Source of the DNA: an uncultured Peptococcaceae bacterium
GTDB lineage: Bacteria > Bacillota > Desulfotomaculia > Desulfotomaculales > Desulfallaceae
NCBI GenBank assembly: GCA_913064925.1
Contig: CAJYBN010000002.1
Location: 1-33,105 of the forward strand
Length of the DNA stretch: 33,105 bases
Direction of reading: 5' to 3'
The notes beneath the pieces were generated by a model. That model was not told the DNA's origin, did not search any database, and saw nothing but the letters and a program-made list of their open reading frames with translations. Positions 14,061 to 21,459 of this stretch are shown piece by piece. Position 1 is the first letter of the stretch. Each line of letters begins with the position of its first letter. Made by a program: the position numbers and the translations under genes.

Positions 14061-15359
14061 TTAAAAATTTGGAACAGTGGTTCTTTCATATTCATCCCAC
14101 TGCCCCAGCGGAGCAGTAGCATCTATACCTAACTTGGATTGATGAATCCTGTGCGGGTCACGTGGAAAACCTACCGCTCTGGGAATAACCATGGTACCCC
14201 GTTCCGGGCAAAATCTGGTTGATACCGCCCACCATACATCCAGCGGATCGAACACGTCGACATCATGATCAACCACGACGCAGTTCTTCAGCCAGCTGTA
14301 GCTGCCAAATGCCGCCATTAATACGTTTTTGGCCTCTTCTTCAAATCTTTTTTCAATGGAGATAAAACAGGTGAAAATCATTGGTACAAGGCTAAGCGCT
14401 TTAATTTTTGCACCGGTTCCTTCCACGGCCTCATAAACTTTGGCCTCCCTGGACAAAGCCAGCAAGTGGGTATCTTCAATTGAACCCGCTTTAATTGCCT
14501 GCAGAAAGGGCTTTGTTCGCCTGGTGATGGCTTTGATATGCAGAACGTGGTTTTCCATAACCGGCACATAGTACCCCATAAAATCGCCAAAGGGACCTTC
14601 CGCTTCCCGTTCTTTTGGATAAACTACCCCCTCAATTACCATTTCGGCCCTTGCCGGCACTTCCAGGTCAACTGTTTTGCACTTGACCATTTCCACCGGC
14701 TCCCGGCGGAATCCACCCGCCATGGCAAATTCATCTACCCCAAAGGGCGGGCTTGAAGCTGCGGCAACCATATCCAACGGGTGATTGCCGAGCACAACAG
14801 CCACTTCCAGCGGCATGTTTCGTTTTTCCGCTTTTTCATAAATCTGGCCCAAATGTTGGGGGGGCATCATGCGAATACCCAGTTTATGGGATCCTTTGAG
14901 CTGCATCCGGTTGAATGATGCATTTCGGATACCCGTCTCCGGGTCACGGGCAATCACGATTCCCGCGGTAATATAGCGGCCCGCGTCACGCTCGGAATGA
15001 ATTAAAAACGGAAATTCTTCTATATTAACCTTGGAACCGGTCAGCACCACTTCCTGGACGGGCCCGTCTGGCACTATCTTTGGTTCAATAAGATTCTTGG
15101 AGCGTTTAATATATTCCGTCACCACTTCCTCGCGGGAACACCCAAAAGCTAGTGCTAAAAATTCCCTTCCGCCCAAAATATTGTTCACCAGCGGGTACTC
15201 AAAGCCTTCAATATTTTCAAAAATAACAGTCTGACCGGACCTTTCCTTTTGGCGCATTATTGCAGGAATCTTTTTTAGTGGAACAGCATCCTTAAGTCTA
15301 TACACCTTTCCCTGCTGTTCCAAAATCTCTAAAAAATCCCTTAAGTCCTGTATCATCAT
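14061..15359 (-). CDS. UbiD-family prenylated-FMN decarboxylase
   Basis: A 432-residue UbiD-type (de)carboxylase, which uses prenylated FMN to decarboxylate or carboxylate aromatic or alpha,beta-unsaturated acids. Family marks: ENIEGFEYPLVNNILGGRE near the N-terminus, GIRNASFNRMQLKGSHKLGI (prFMN/metal site), VVLGNHPLDMVAAASSPPFG, and YPKEREAEGPFGDFMGYY, carrying the conserved E...E pair. VVDHDVDVFDP is also typical. The length is slightly below 3-octaprenyl-4-hydroxybenzoate decarboxylase (about 490). The start is ATG ATG after GGAAGGGAG and overlaps the stop of the preceding gene. No ubiX is in the window, so prFMN must come from elsewhere. The operon context suggests catabolism, not ubiquinone synthesis. 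Confidence 0.88.
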   Translation of the reverse strand: MMIQDLRDFLEILEQQGKVYRLKDAVPLKKIPAIMRQKERSGQTVIFENIEGFEYPLVNNILGGREFLALAFGCSREEVVTEYIKRSKNLIEPKIVPDGPVQEVVLTGSKVNIEEFPFLIHSERDAGRYITAGIVIARDPETGIRNASFNRMQLKGSHKLGIRMMPPQHLGQIYEKAEKRNMPLEVAVVLGNHPLDMVAAASSPPFGVDEFAMAGGFRREPVEMVKCKTVDLEVPARAEMVIEGVVYPKEREAEGPFGDFMGYYVPVMENHVLHIKAITRRTKPFLQAIKAGSIEDTHLLALSREAKVYEAVEGTGAKIKALSLVPMIFTCFISIEKRFEEEAKNVLMAAFGSYSWLKNCVVVDHDVDVFDPLDVWWAVSTRFCPERGTMVIPRAVGFPRDPHRIHQSKLGIDATAPLGQWDEYERTTVPNF

Positions 15360-15943
15360 TTAATCTCCCTTCCTTTGTTGTTAACGGCCAAAAACCCCTG
15401 TATAAATCTATAGCCCTGCACCCCTCCTACTTCACCCGTGCTACCGTCAATCACGCGGGAAACCTTTGGTCCCCGGGTCCCGTTAACACCGACCAGCCAG
15501 AAGGGCTTATATACCAGCTGCCAGTTTACTATTGTTTCCCGGGCTTTTGGCGATGCGCAAAAAATATGTTTTAGTGAAAAACGGCTCCTGGCTTTAAAGG
15601 CCTGGATCCCCAATTGCCCGGCCTCTTCAACCGACAAAATTGGACGGAGCAAAGATGCATCCTCGTTCCTCAAGCTGCCCTGTTCAAGCAAGGTGGCAAT
15701 TAACGTAAAACAGCCCCTTATTGCATCGACAGCAAAATATACTTTTGTAGACTTGGATCCCAGCCAACTTTTGGTATCTAAACGTACTTCAAATAGATAA
15801 AACGGATAATAATAAAGGGCACAATCTTTATTTAAATCCATATTTTTCTGAGGCCCGTAAATCCGGTTAATGAGTTCGGGGATATTGTTCCTGTTTATGT
15901 TTAGGGGGGCATATAAAGTTAAACCCTTTCCTGTTTCTGTCAA
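15356..15943 (-). CDS. unknown 195-residue protein with two similar repeats, coupled to UbiD gene
   Basis: I do not recognise the family. Two segments look like copies of one unit: YYPFYLFEVRLD...KVYFAVDAIRGCF (about residues 45-80) and YKPFWLVGVNGTRGPKVSRVIDGSTGEV (about 144-171), each an aromatic YxPF(Y/W)L strand followed by a V-D-x-x-x-G turn. No transmembrane helix, signal peptide or cysteine cluster is visible. The start is TTG with GGAGGG six bases upstream; the stop overlaps the UbiD start (AATGATG), which implies coupled translation. It may be a small accessory subunit of the UbiD enzyme or a ligand-binding protein. It is a real gene by position, spacing and ribosome site. Confidence 0.7.
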   Translation of the reverse strand: MTETGKGLTLYAPLNINRNNIPELINRIYGPQKNMDLNKDCALYYYPFYLFEVRLDTKSWLGSKSTKVYFAVDAIRGCFTLIATLLEQGSLRNEDASLLRPILSVEEAGQLGIQAFKARSRFSLKHIFCASPKARETIVNWQLVYKPFWLVGVNGTRGPKVSRVIDGSTGEVGGVQGYRFIQGFLAVNNKGREIK

Positions 15944-15998
15944 GCGTTTCCCTCCGTTTAAACCGGTTCAACCTCAATAAATACGCCGGGAGAACCAA

Positions 15999-17447
15999 TT
16001 AAATTTGGCTATAAGCCTCCCAAAGCGGTTCAACTATTTCTTTCGGGGGTTGGGTAACCAGGCTGCCGATGATGAAAGCCAGCGGCCCGGCAATTAAACC
16101 AAGCAGCAAACCTGGTATCACCGGATCACCCAAAATCGCCCACAATGGAACCAAAATCATCCCTACCAACATGCCGGCGATAGCTCCATGCTTAGTGGCT
16201 CGCTTCCAGAAAATAGTGCCGAACATGGGCATTAAAAATGTAACCACAATCATACCGAATGAAAAAAGTATGATCCAAAATATTATAGCCGGCGGTTTAA
16301 GGGCAACCAGCAGCGGAATAATCACCATTAAGGCAACTGCAATGCGATCATATAATACCGGGTGTTTTTCATAAACTTGTGGTGCTACGATACTAAAAAT
16401 GTCCTGGCTCAAGGCTGATGCGGCCACGAGTATGATACTGCCAACTGTCGACATAATAGCGGAAAGTATTGCCGCTATAAAAATTCCCCCCAGCCATACC
16501 GGTAAAACACTGGATACCAAAGCGGGAATGACCCGATCCGGGTTATCAACAGCCGGCAGAATAATATGCGCCATCATCGCCGACGGCAACAGACTCCAAA
16601 GGAGAATTACCGAGAAAAAGCTGCAAATAACCAGGGAGATTCGGGCAACTCTAACATCCCGCATACTAAATAATGTTACCACTTGTTGCGGCATAGCCAG
16701 TCCAACCGTCAGAGCAATAAAGATAAACACGATAATCAACAGCACAGGCACCTGCCCGCCGCCGGTTATAGTAAGCATGTCCGGGTTAACCTTCGCTATT
16801 TCCGCATTTAAACGGGCCGGGAAATCAAACCCGCCGACTTTACCAAAAGCAGCCATGCTGGTATAACTAAACAAAACAATTGCCCCAACAAGCATAATTA
16901 CACCCTGGATAAAGTTGGCCCATGCTGTAGCCAGGTAACCTCCACAAATACTGTATATACCAACCACCAAAACACCGATCAGCACAGCATACATATAGGG
17001 GATATTAAGAAGCATAGCAAATACTTCACCCATAGCTTTAAGCTGGGCCGTAACGCTGCCAATGAGGCCGATTAAAATAGCAATTGACCCCAGCACCCTG
17101 ACCGTCCTGGAATCGTACCGCTTTTCCAAAAGCTGGGGAACAGTAATAGTGTTAAAATGGTCGCACGCCACTTTTAAACGTTGACCAAAAACGCGGAAAG
17201 CAAAAAAATACCCCAAAGGTGACAGAAATCCTTGTAAAAACGCGGGCATACCGGAAGCGTAAGCCATTCCGGGCGTACCAACCATCATGGCACCGCTTTC
17301 AAAGGTGGATGCAAATCGAAAGGCGGTAAACACAGGCCCAAATTGTTTTCCCCCCAGGTAATATTGTCCGGAATTCTTAACTAACCGGCTTGTTAAAATA
17401 CCCACCACAATCAATGTAATAAAATAAACAGCCACAATGCCCCACAT
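15999..17447 (-). CDS. sodium:solute symporter (SSS family)
   Basis: A 482-residue integral membrane protein with about 12-13 hydrophobic helices. Family marks include QYYLGGKQFGPVFTAFRFAS near helix 2, CGGYLATAWANFIQG, and SAIMSTVGSIILVAASALSQDIF, the sodium-site region of SSS transporters. It probably imports the substrate of the operon with Na+. Subfamily choice (proline/pantothenate-like) cannot be made by eye. AAAGGGG lies eight bases before the ATG. It is preceded by a 36-residue membrane peptide gene, 17 bp away, the usual partner arrangement for some SSS transporters. Confidence 0.9.
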   Translation of the reverse strand: MWGIVAVYFITLIVVGILTSRLVKNSGQYYLGGKQFGPVFTAFRFASTFESGAMMVGTPGMAYASGMPAFLQGFLSPLGYFFAFRVFGQRLKVACDHFNTITVPQLLEKRYDSRTVRVLGSIAILIGLIGSVTAQLKAMGEVFAMLLNIPYMYAVLIGVLVVGIYSICGGYLATAWANFIQGVIMLVGAIVLFSYTSMAAFGKVGGFDFPARLNAEIAKVNPDMLTITGGGQVPVLLIIVFIFIALTVGLAMPQQVVTLFSMRDVRVARISLVICSFFSVILLWSLLPSAMMAHIILPAVDNPDRVIPALVSSVLPVWLGGIFIAAILSAIMSTVGSIILVAASALSQDIFSIVAPQVYEKHPVLYDRIAVALMVIIPLLVALKPPAIIFWIILFSFGMIVVTFLMPMFGTIFWKRATKHGAIAGMLVGMILVPLWAILGDPVIPGLLLGLIAGPLAFIIGSLVTQPPKEIVEPLWEAYSQI

Positions 17448-17464
17448 AGCTTGTACCCCTTTCG

Positions 17465-17575
17465 CTAGCGTTTACTCATTGCCCAGAAAATGCCGTAAAT
17501 GACCACAAAGAGAAAACTGGTCCACGGTAGAACGTAATAAAACAAAAAACTGGAAGTAGGCATGTTCCAGACCAT
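17465..17575 (-). CDS. 36-residue single-helix membrane peptide, symporter small accessory protein
   Basis: Too short for the ORF track. ATG 17575 has GGAGGAGGT directly upstream with about nine bases spacing, and the frame MVWNMPTSSFLFYYVLPWTSFLFVVIYGIFWAMSKR ends in TAG at 17465. The product is almost one hydrophobic helix with a basic C-terminus. It starts two bases before the end of the deacylase gene region (17577) and ends 17 bp before the SSS symporter, so it sits in the operon exactly where small accessory peptides of SSS transporters are found. The role is inferred: stabilising or tuning the symporter. Confidence 0.75.
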   Translation of the reverse strand: MVWNMPTSSFLFYYVLPWTSFLFVVIYGIFWAMSKR

Positions 17576-17576
17576 T

Positions 17577-18581
17577 TTATTTTACCTCCTCCCATTTAAG
17601 CCCGAGTCCTACAATAATTTCCCCGGAATTAACCACCGGGTTAATGCGCAGTCCAAGAACATAAGCCTTGCCCGGGGATACCAAGCATTCCCGCTCTTCT
17701 CCGTAAAAATCCAGCACCCGGGCAATTGGGGTGTTGCCTGCAATCTCGTCACCGGGTTGCACTTCTGGTACGGCAAGGCCACCCCGGCGGGTATTTAGAA
17801 AAGCACGCTCGGTAATTATCATTTGTCCGGACGGGCGCCTCGGCTCACCATCTAACATTCTTAAATAGCGCAAAATGTTTTGCAATCCATTAACCGCCCG
17901 GTTTACGTTTTCCCATTCCACCCGGCCGCCCGCGCCAAGTTCAACCATAATAGCCGGAATATTATTAAGTAAACACTGCACGTCTAAAGCCCCGCGCAAT
18001 GAGCCGGGCAATTCTCCTTTAGCAGTAGAAAGATCTACCCGGCAATTAGCCTTTAAACCCATAAGTAAAGCCATTTCCTCAGTTTTAACCAATGTTTCCG
18101 CGGCAACCCCTGACAAATTCTTATAAACAGTGTAAGGAACTGCCGCGTATGAACTACCGAGGGCATGTAAGTCAACCATATAACTGGCGTGTTTTTTTAC
18201 TTCCCGGAAAAAATGATAAGCCATTTGCTCCGACAACCAACCGCCTTCACGCCCGGGAAATTGCTGATCCATGTCCAGCTGATCTTCCGGTGTAAACTTT
18301 TGCATTCCCTTAAGTGCCAAAGGGTTGCAAACAGGAGTAGCTATTATGGTTCCTTTCAGGTCCGAAGAGTTAATTGACTTTATGAGTTTTAATATGGCAA
18401 AGATCCCGCTGACTTCTTCGCCGTGTACCGCCGCATTGATCCAAAGCACCGGGCCCTCCTGGGCGCCTCGGATAACGGTAACCGGTACACGCACCTCCCC
18501 GCCATAAGCCAGCTCAGCTACTTTGATATACCCATTCCTGCTTTCCCCTTGACTACAGCTAACCGAACCTATACTGAGCAA
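17577..18581 (-). CDS. succinylglutamate desuccinylase/aspartoacylase family (M14) deacylase
   Basis: About 334 residues of the AstE/AspA branch of the M14 zinc carboxypeptidase fold. INAAVHGEEVSGIFAI carries the zinc H-x-x-E motif, VDLHALGSS the third zinc histidine, and IMVELGAGG the likely catalytic glutamate segment. Such enzymes cleave N-acyl amino acids or related amides. No signal peptide is seen, so it acts in the cytoplasm after uptake. The ORF track start (18599) uses the ribosome site itself as codons; TTG 18581 with GGAGG seven bases upstream is the better start. Its position between a ferredoxin gene and a transporter suggests that the imported compound is an N-acylated or amide-linked molecule. 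Confidence 0.82.
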   Translation of the reverse strand: MLSIGSVSCSQGESRNGYIKVAELAYGGEVRVPVTVIRGAQEGPVLWINAAVHGEEVSGIFAILKLIKSINSSDLKGTIIATPVCNPLALKGMQKFTPEDQLDMDQQFPGREGGWLSEQMAYHFFREVKKHASYMVDLHALGSSYAAVPYTVYKNLSGVAAETLVKTEEMALLMGLKANCRVDLSTAKGELPGSLRGALDVQCLLNNIPAIMVELGAGGRVEWENVNRAVNGLQNILRYLRMLDGEPRRPSGQMIITERAFLNTRRGGLAVPEVQPGDEIAGNTPIARVLDFYGEERECLVSPGKAYVLGLRINPVVNSGEIIVGLGLKWEEVK

Positions 18582-18627
18582 TACATTACCTCCTCCCAAC
18601 CTTAATAATCTAACTACAAAGTTAAAC

Positions 18628-19134
18628 TTAAATACAATCTTCTTGGTTATCCTGATTTTTTAGGCGAAAAGCTGCCTTAGTCAATAACAACTCCCGCTTA
18701 TGCTTCCCTAAATCCTCTAACCGCACCAACCGCAAGGCGCCAAGCGGGCAGATTTTAACACATTCCGGATCTGACCCGCCACAGAGATCACACTTGACAA
18801 TGGTTTTCTTTTCGGGATGTATAAATATAGCGCCGAACGGACAAGCAGCAACACATTCAAAACAACCAATGCACTCTTCCTCATTTATCTCAACAATCCC
18901 AGTCACCTTATTTTTAGTTAGTGCACCCGTAGGGCAATCAGCCACACATTTGGGCTTATAACACTGGCGGCAATAAACAGGCAAATCCAGACCCCAATCG
19001 TCCCTTTTCATAATGCGTATGCGCGCCTTTTCTGCAGCACACTCACCCTCATGTCTTAAAGAGCAGGCCAACTCGCAAAGGCGACAACCCCCACACTGGT
19101 CTTTGTCAGCCCATAAAACGGTTAAATACCTCAT
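18628..19134 (-). CDS. multi-cluster 4Fe-4S ferredoxin, AOR electron-transfer partner
   Basis: A 168-residue polyferredoxin of the DmsB/HycB-like type. Four cysteine groups are visible: CGGCRLCELAC, CRQCYKPKCVADCPTGAL, CIGCFECVAACPFGAI and CDLCGGSDPECVKICPLGAL, enough for about four [4Fe-4S] clusters. It lies 74 bp after the AOR gene in the same direction. Proteins of this type commonly follow AOR genes and carry electrons away from the tungsten site. The start has GGGGG about ten bases upstream. No Tat signal is present, so it acts in the cytoplasm. Confidence 0.88.
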   Translation of the reverse strand: MRYLTVLWADKDQCGGCRLCELACSLRHEGECAAEKARIRIMKRDDWGLDLPVYCRQCYKPKCVADCPTGALTKNKVTGIVEINEEECIGCFECVAACPFGAIFIHPEKKTIVKCDLCGGSDPECVKICPLGALRLVRLEDLGKHKRELLLTKAAFRLKNQDNQEDCI

Positions 19135-19208
19135 TAATTATTTACCCCCTGCTCTTACATACTGCGGTTGGCTGGTAATTTCATTTTTTGGGCCGGTACA
19201 GGGCAGGC

Positions 19209-21113
19209 TTAATTTTGATCCGGGGCATAATCTTGCAGGCCCAATTCTTGTAATTTTGCTTTTGTGGGAATACCCTCTTTATCCCAACCCCTGAACTCGT
19301 AATATTCATCGAGCATTTCTTCGAATTTACCGGCCTCTATTAATTCACCCTTCGAAGGCCCTGCAGGCTGTTTTTCGGTGAACCACCTGACCGGCAAGGT
19401 ATCGTCCTTTCGACGCATACCTTCTCTAACATTGAATATTTTTTCAATATTGTAGATCCGCTCTCCGATTTTAAACAGATCACTTTCGCTAAAATTAAAG
19501 CCGGTTAACGAATTTAGCATAGCTTGTACATCACTCGGCCCGAGGAAATCGAGACTTGCCCAATAACTTGCTGCTTTACAGAACTCCGCGGAGTCCACCA
19601 CCGCCATGAAATTTTCCGACCAAGCTACCAGGGACCCTTTACCGTAATAATTTCGATAGTCAACTACGCTTCTAGCTTTATCTTTACCAATAATGTTTCC
19701 AAAAATGGCCTCGCTTTCTTCCGGAGTGATGCCCAGGTATTCCAGGACAGGGGACCCCCGCAAATGATCCGCCCCCCGTGTACTAACCGCTTGGGCTAAA
19801 GCCCCCCCTTTGGTAGACCGATAATCCCCGACATTTGTAGGCATACCTTTGATAACCATGGCAAACTGTTCGGAACCGGGGTATTTCTCGGCTACCTTTT
19901 GCACCCCTTCAGCCAGGATATCGCCAAACCCTTCACGAAGAGCAATCTGATTAACCAGGGAAATAATCGTATCCTGATGCCCCCAGCTCAAATCAAGGCC
20001 TTTTATATCTTCACCCGGTAACATCCCCCGCTGCCATAGTTCCATGGCAAAAGCTATTACTGACCCTGTTGAAATAGTATCCAGCCCATACTGGTCACAC
20101 AGAGTACTTGCCAGCAACGCTGTCTTTAAATCGGCATTGCCGCACATGGCTCCCAAAGCAGCAATATTTTCATATTCCGCAGCATTGCCGACCAAACGGC
20201 GGCCATCCTTCTTGATATGGTAAGCATGCCCGCAAAGAATCGGGCAACTGGCGCAGCCACGATTCTTAATTTTATATTGTGCGTGGAAAAGCTCAGCATT
20301 TAAAGTTTCAATACCTTCAAACCATCCTTGCTGGGAATTGCGCGTATTCAGCCTTCCGACTTCATTGGTGTGCCGGAGCAAAAACAAAGTGCCTGAAGTA
20401 TGCAGTGGTTTATAAAAAGAGGCTGATTTAATTTTGTCATGGGCCTTATAACAAGCTTCCGCAAATTTGTCGGGATAGGCCACCTCAACGCTGCCAGTAC
20501 CGCGTACTGCAATAGCCTTAAGTTTTTTGGATCCCATTACCGCGCCCATACCGGCTCGGGCGGCAATCCGTCCCATATTATTAACTACACCGGCAAATCT
20601 TACCAGGTTTTCACCTGCCTGGCCAATGGAAAGAACTTCTACTCTTTCATCTCCCAGTTCTTCCTTAATCATCCTTTCCGTTTCCCAGGTGTTTTTTCCC
20701 CAGAGATGTGATGCATCGCGTACCTGTACATGGTCATCTTTTATGTACAGGTACGCAGGTGTAGAAGACCGCCCGGTAATAACAATTTGGTCAAAACCCG
20801 CAAATTTTAACTCTGAACCAAAATAGCCTCCCGTATTGGAATCACCGAAAATTCCCGTTAACGGCGATTTGGCACTAATGGTAAGTTTTCCGGACGTAGG
20901 AACAATTGTCCCGTTGAACGGCCCAATACCAATGGCCAGAACATTATCGGGCCCCAACGGGTCAGTTCCTGGAGAAACTTCATCAAGTATAACTTTGGAA
21001 TTAAGACCTCTCCCGCCCAGGTAATTCGCTAAAGTGTGCTCAGCAATTGTTTCAATTGAAGTCAGGCCGCTGTTAAGGTCAACTCTTAACCTTCTACCCG
21101 CCCAGCCAAACAT
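19209..21113 (-). CDS. aor: aldehyde:ferredoxin oxidoreductase, tungsten enzyme
   Basis: Interconverts aldehydes and carboxylic acids with ferredoxin, using a tungsten bis-pterin cofactor and one [4Fe-4S] cluster. The 634-residue length is normal. The N-terminus (YLGGRGLNSKVILDE, GPFNGTIVPTSGKLTISAKSPL) holds the pterin-binding segments; AGMGAVMGSKKLKAIAVRG follows. The cluster cysteines are CASCPILC, with the fourth probably in DSAEFCKAASYW. ERIYNIEKIFNVREG is the usual C-terminal signature. AAAGGAG lies 11 bases before the ATG. It heads the eight-gene operon behind a TTGACA-17-TTTAAT promoter. The aldehyde is unknown; given the oxidase and decarboxylase in the operon and paaK nearby, an amino-acid-derived or aromatic aldehyde is plausible. 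Confidence 0.93.
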   Translation of the reverse strand: MFGWAGRRLRVDLNSGLTSIETIAEHTLANYLGGRGLNSKVILDEVSPGTDPLGPDNVLAIGIGPFNGTIVPTSGKLTISAKSPLTGIFGDSNTGGYFGSELKFAGFDQIVITGRSSTPAYLYIKDDHVQVRDASHLWGKNTWETERMIKEELGDERVEVLSIGQAGENLVRFAGVVNNMGRIAARAGMGAVMGSKKLKAIAVRGTGSVEVAYPDKFAEACYKAHDKIKSASFYKPLHTSGTLFLLRHTNEVGRLNTRNSQQGWFEGIETLNAELFHAQYKIKNRGCASCPILCGHAYHIKKDGRRLVGNAAEYENIAALGAMCGNADLKTALLASTLCDQYGLDTISTGSVIAFAMELWQRGMLPGEDIKGLDLSWGHQDTIISLVNQIALREGFGDILAEGVQKVAEKYPGSEQFAMVIKGMPTNVGDYRSTKGGALAQAVSTRGADHLRGSPVLEYLGITPEESEAIFGNIIGKDKARSVVDYRNYYGKGSLVAWSENFMAVVDSAEFCKAASYWASLDFLGPSDVQAMLNSLTGFNFSESDLFKIGERIYNIEKIFNVREGMRRKDDTLPVRWFTEKQPAGPSKGELIEAGKFEEMLDEYYEFRGWDKEGIPTKAKLQELGLQDYAPDQN

Positions 21114-21150
21114 TTAAGCTAAAACTCCTTTCAATAAATACCAAAAAATG

Positions 21151-21179
21151 ATTAAATAAGACGTAATGTAACATGTCAA
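21151..21179 (-). promoter_or_regulatory. promoter of the AOR operon
   Basis: Minus strand TTGACA, 17 bases, TTTAAT: a consensus -35 and a good -10, about 40 bp before the aor start. It lies downstream of the U-tract at 21196-21208, so aor has its own start independent of the element upstream. Confidence 0.7.
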
Positions 21180-21195
21180 TATTCGATAAATAGGG

Positions 21196-21329
21196 AAAAA
21201 ATAAAAAACCGGCCTCAGTTGAGTACCGATAAAGTTCGTCGTTAAACTCACCTAAGCTAAGCTCAAACTACGTACTTCTCAACTCAACTGGCTCTATATT
21301 TTGTGGAAGGTGCAATATACTTTTCTAGA
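21196..21329 (-). ncRNA. candidate small RNA, or terminated leader, upstream of aor
   Basis: A strong minus-strand promoter (21336-21364) predicts a start near 21329. About 35 nt later GCCAGTTGAGT (21282-21292) can pair with ACTCAACTGAGGC (21212-21224), 11 bp with one bulged base, enclosing about 57 nt, followed by CGGTTTTTTATTTTTT. This gives a transcript of about 130 nt ending at a terminator, with no ORF over a few codons. The aor promoter follows. It may be a free-standing sRNA or an attenuated leader that sometimes reads into aor. I know of no RNA family that it matches. Confidence 0.45.
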
Positions 21330-21335
21330 AATATT

Positions 21336-21364
21336 ATTATAATCCGCATATTGGATCCTGGCAA
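21336..21364 (-). promoter_or_regulatory. promoter of the candidate small RNA
   Basis: Minus strand TTGCCA, 17 bases, TATAAT. Near consensus, in a gap with no gene directly after it except the terminated element at 21196-21329. Confidence 0.65.
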
Positions 21365-21413
21365 GGAAAAATCAACTTTTTTCCCAGGTCACAAAACCGG
21401 CGCCCCAATTCTT

Positions 21414-21450
21414 AATTAAATAAACAGACACAGCTTAAAGGCCGTGCCTG
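21414..21450 (-). terminator. terminator after the acyl-CoA ligase gene
   Basis: On the minus strand CAGGCACGGC, loop CTTTAA, GCTGTGTCTG (10 bp with two G.U pairs), then TTTATTTAATT. It starts 10 bp after the ligase stop. Confidence 0.65.
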
Positions 21451-21459
21451 CTTACTTAA

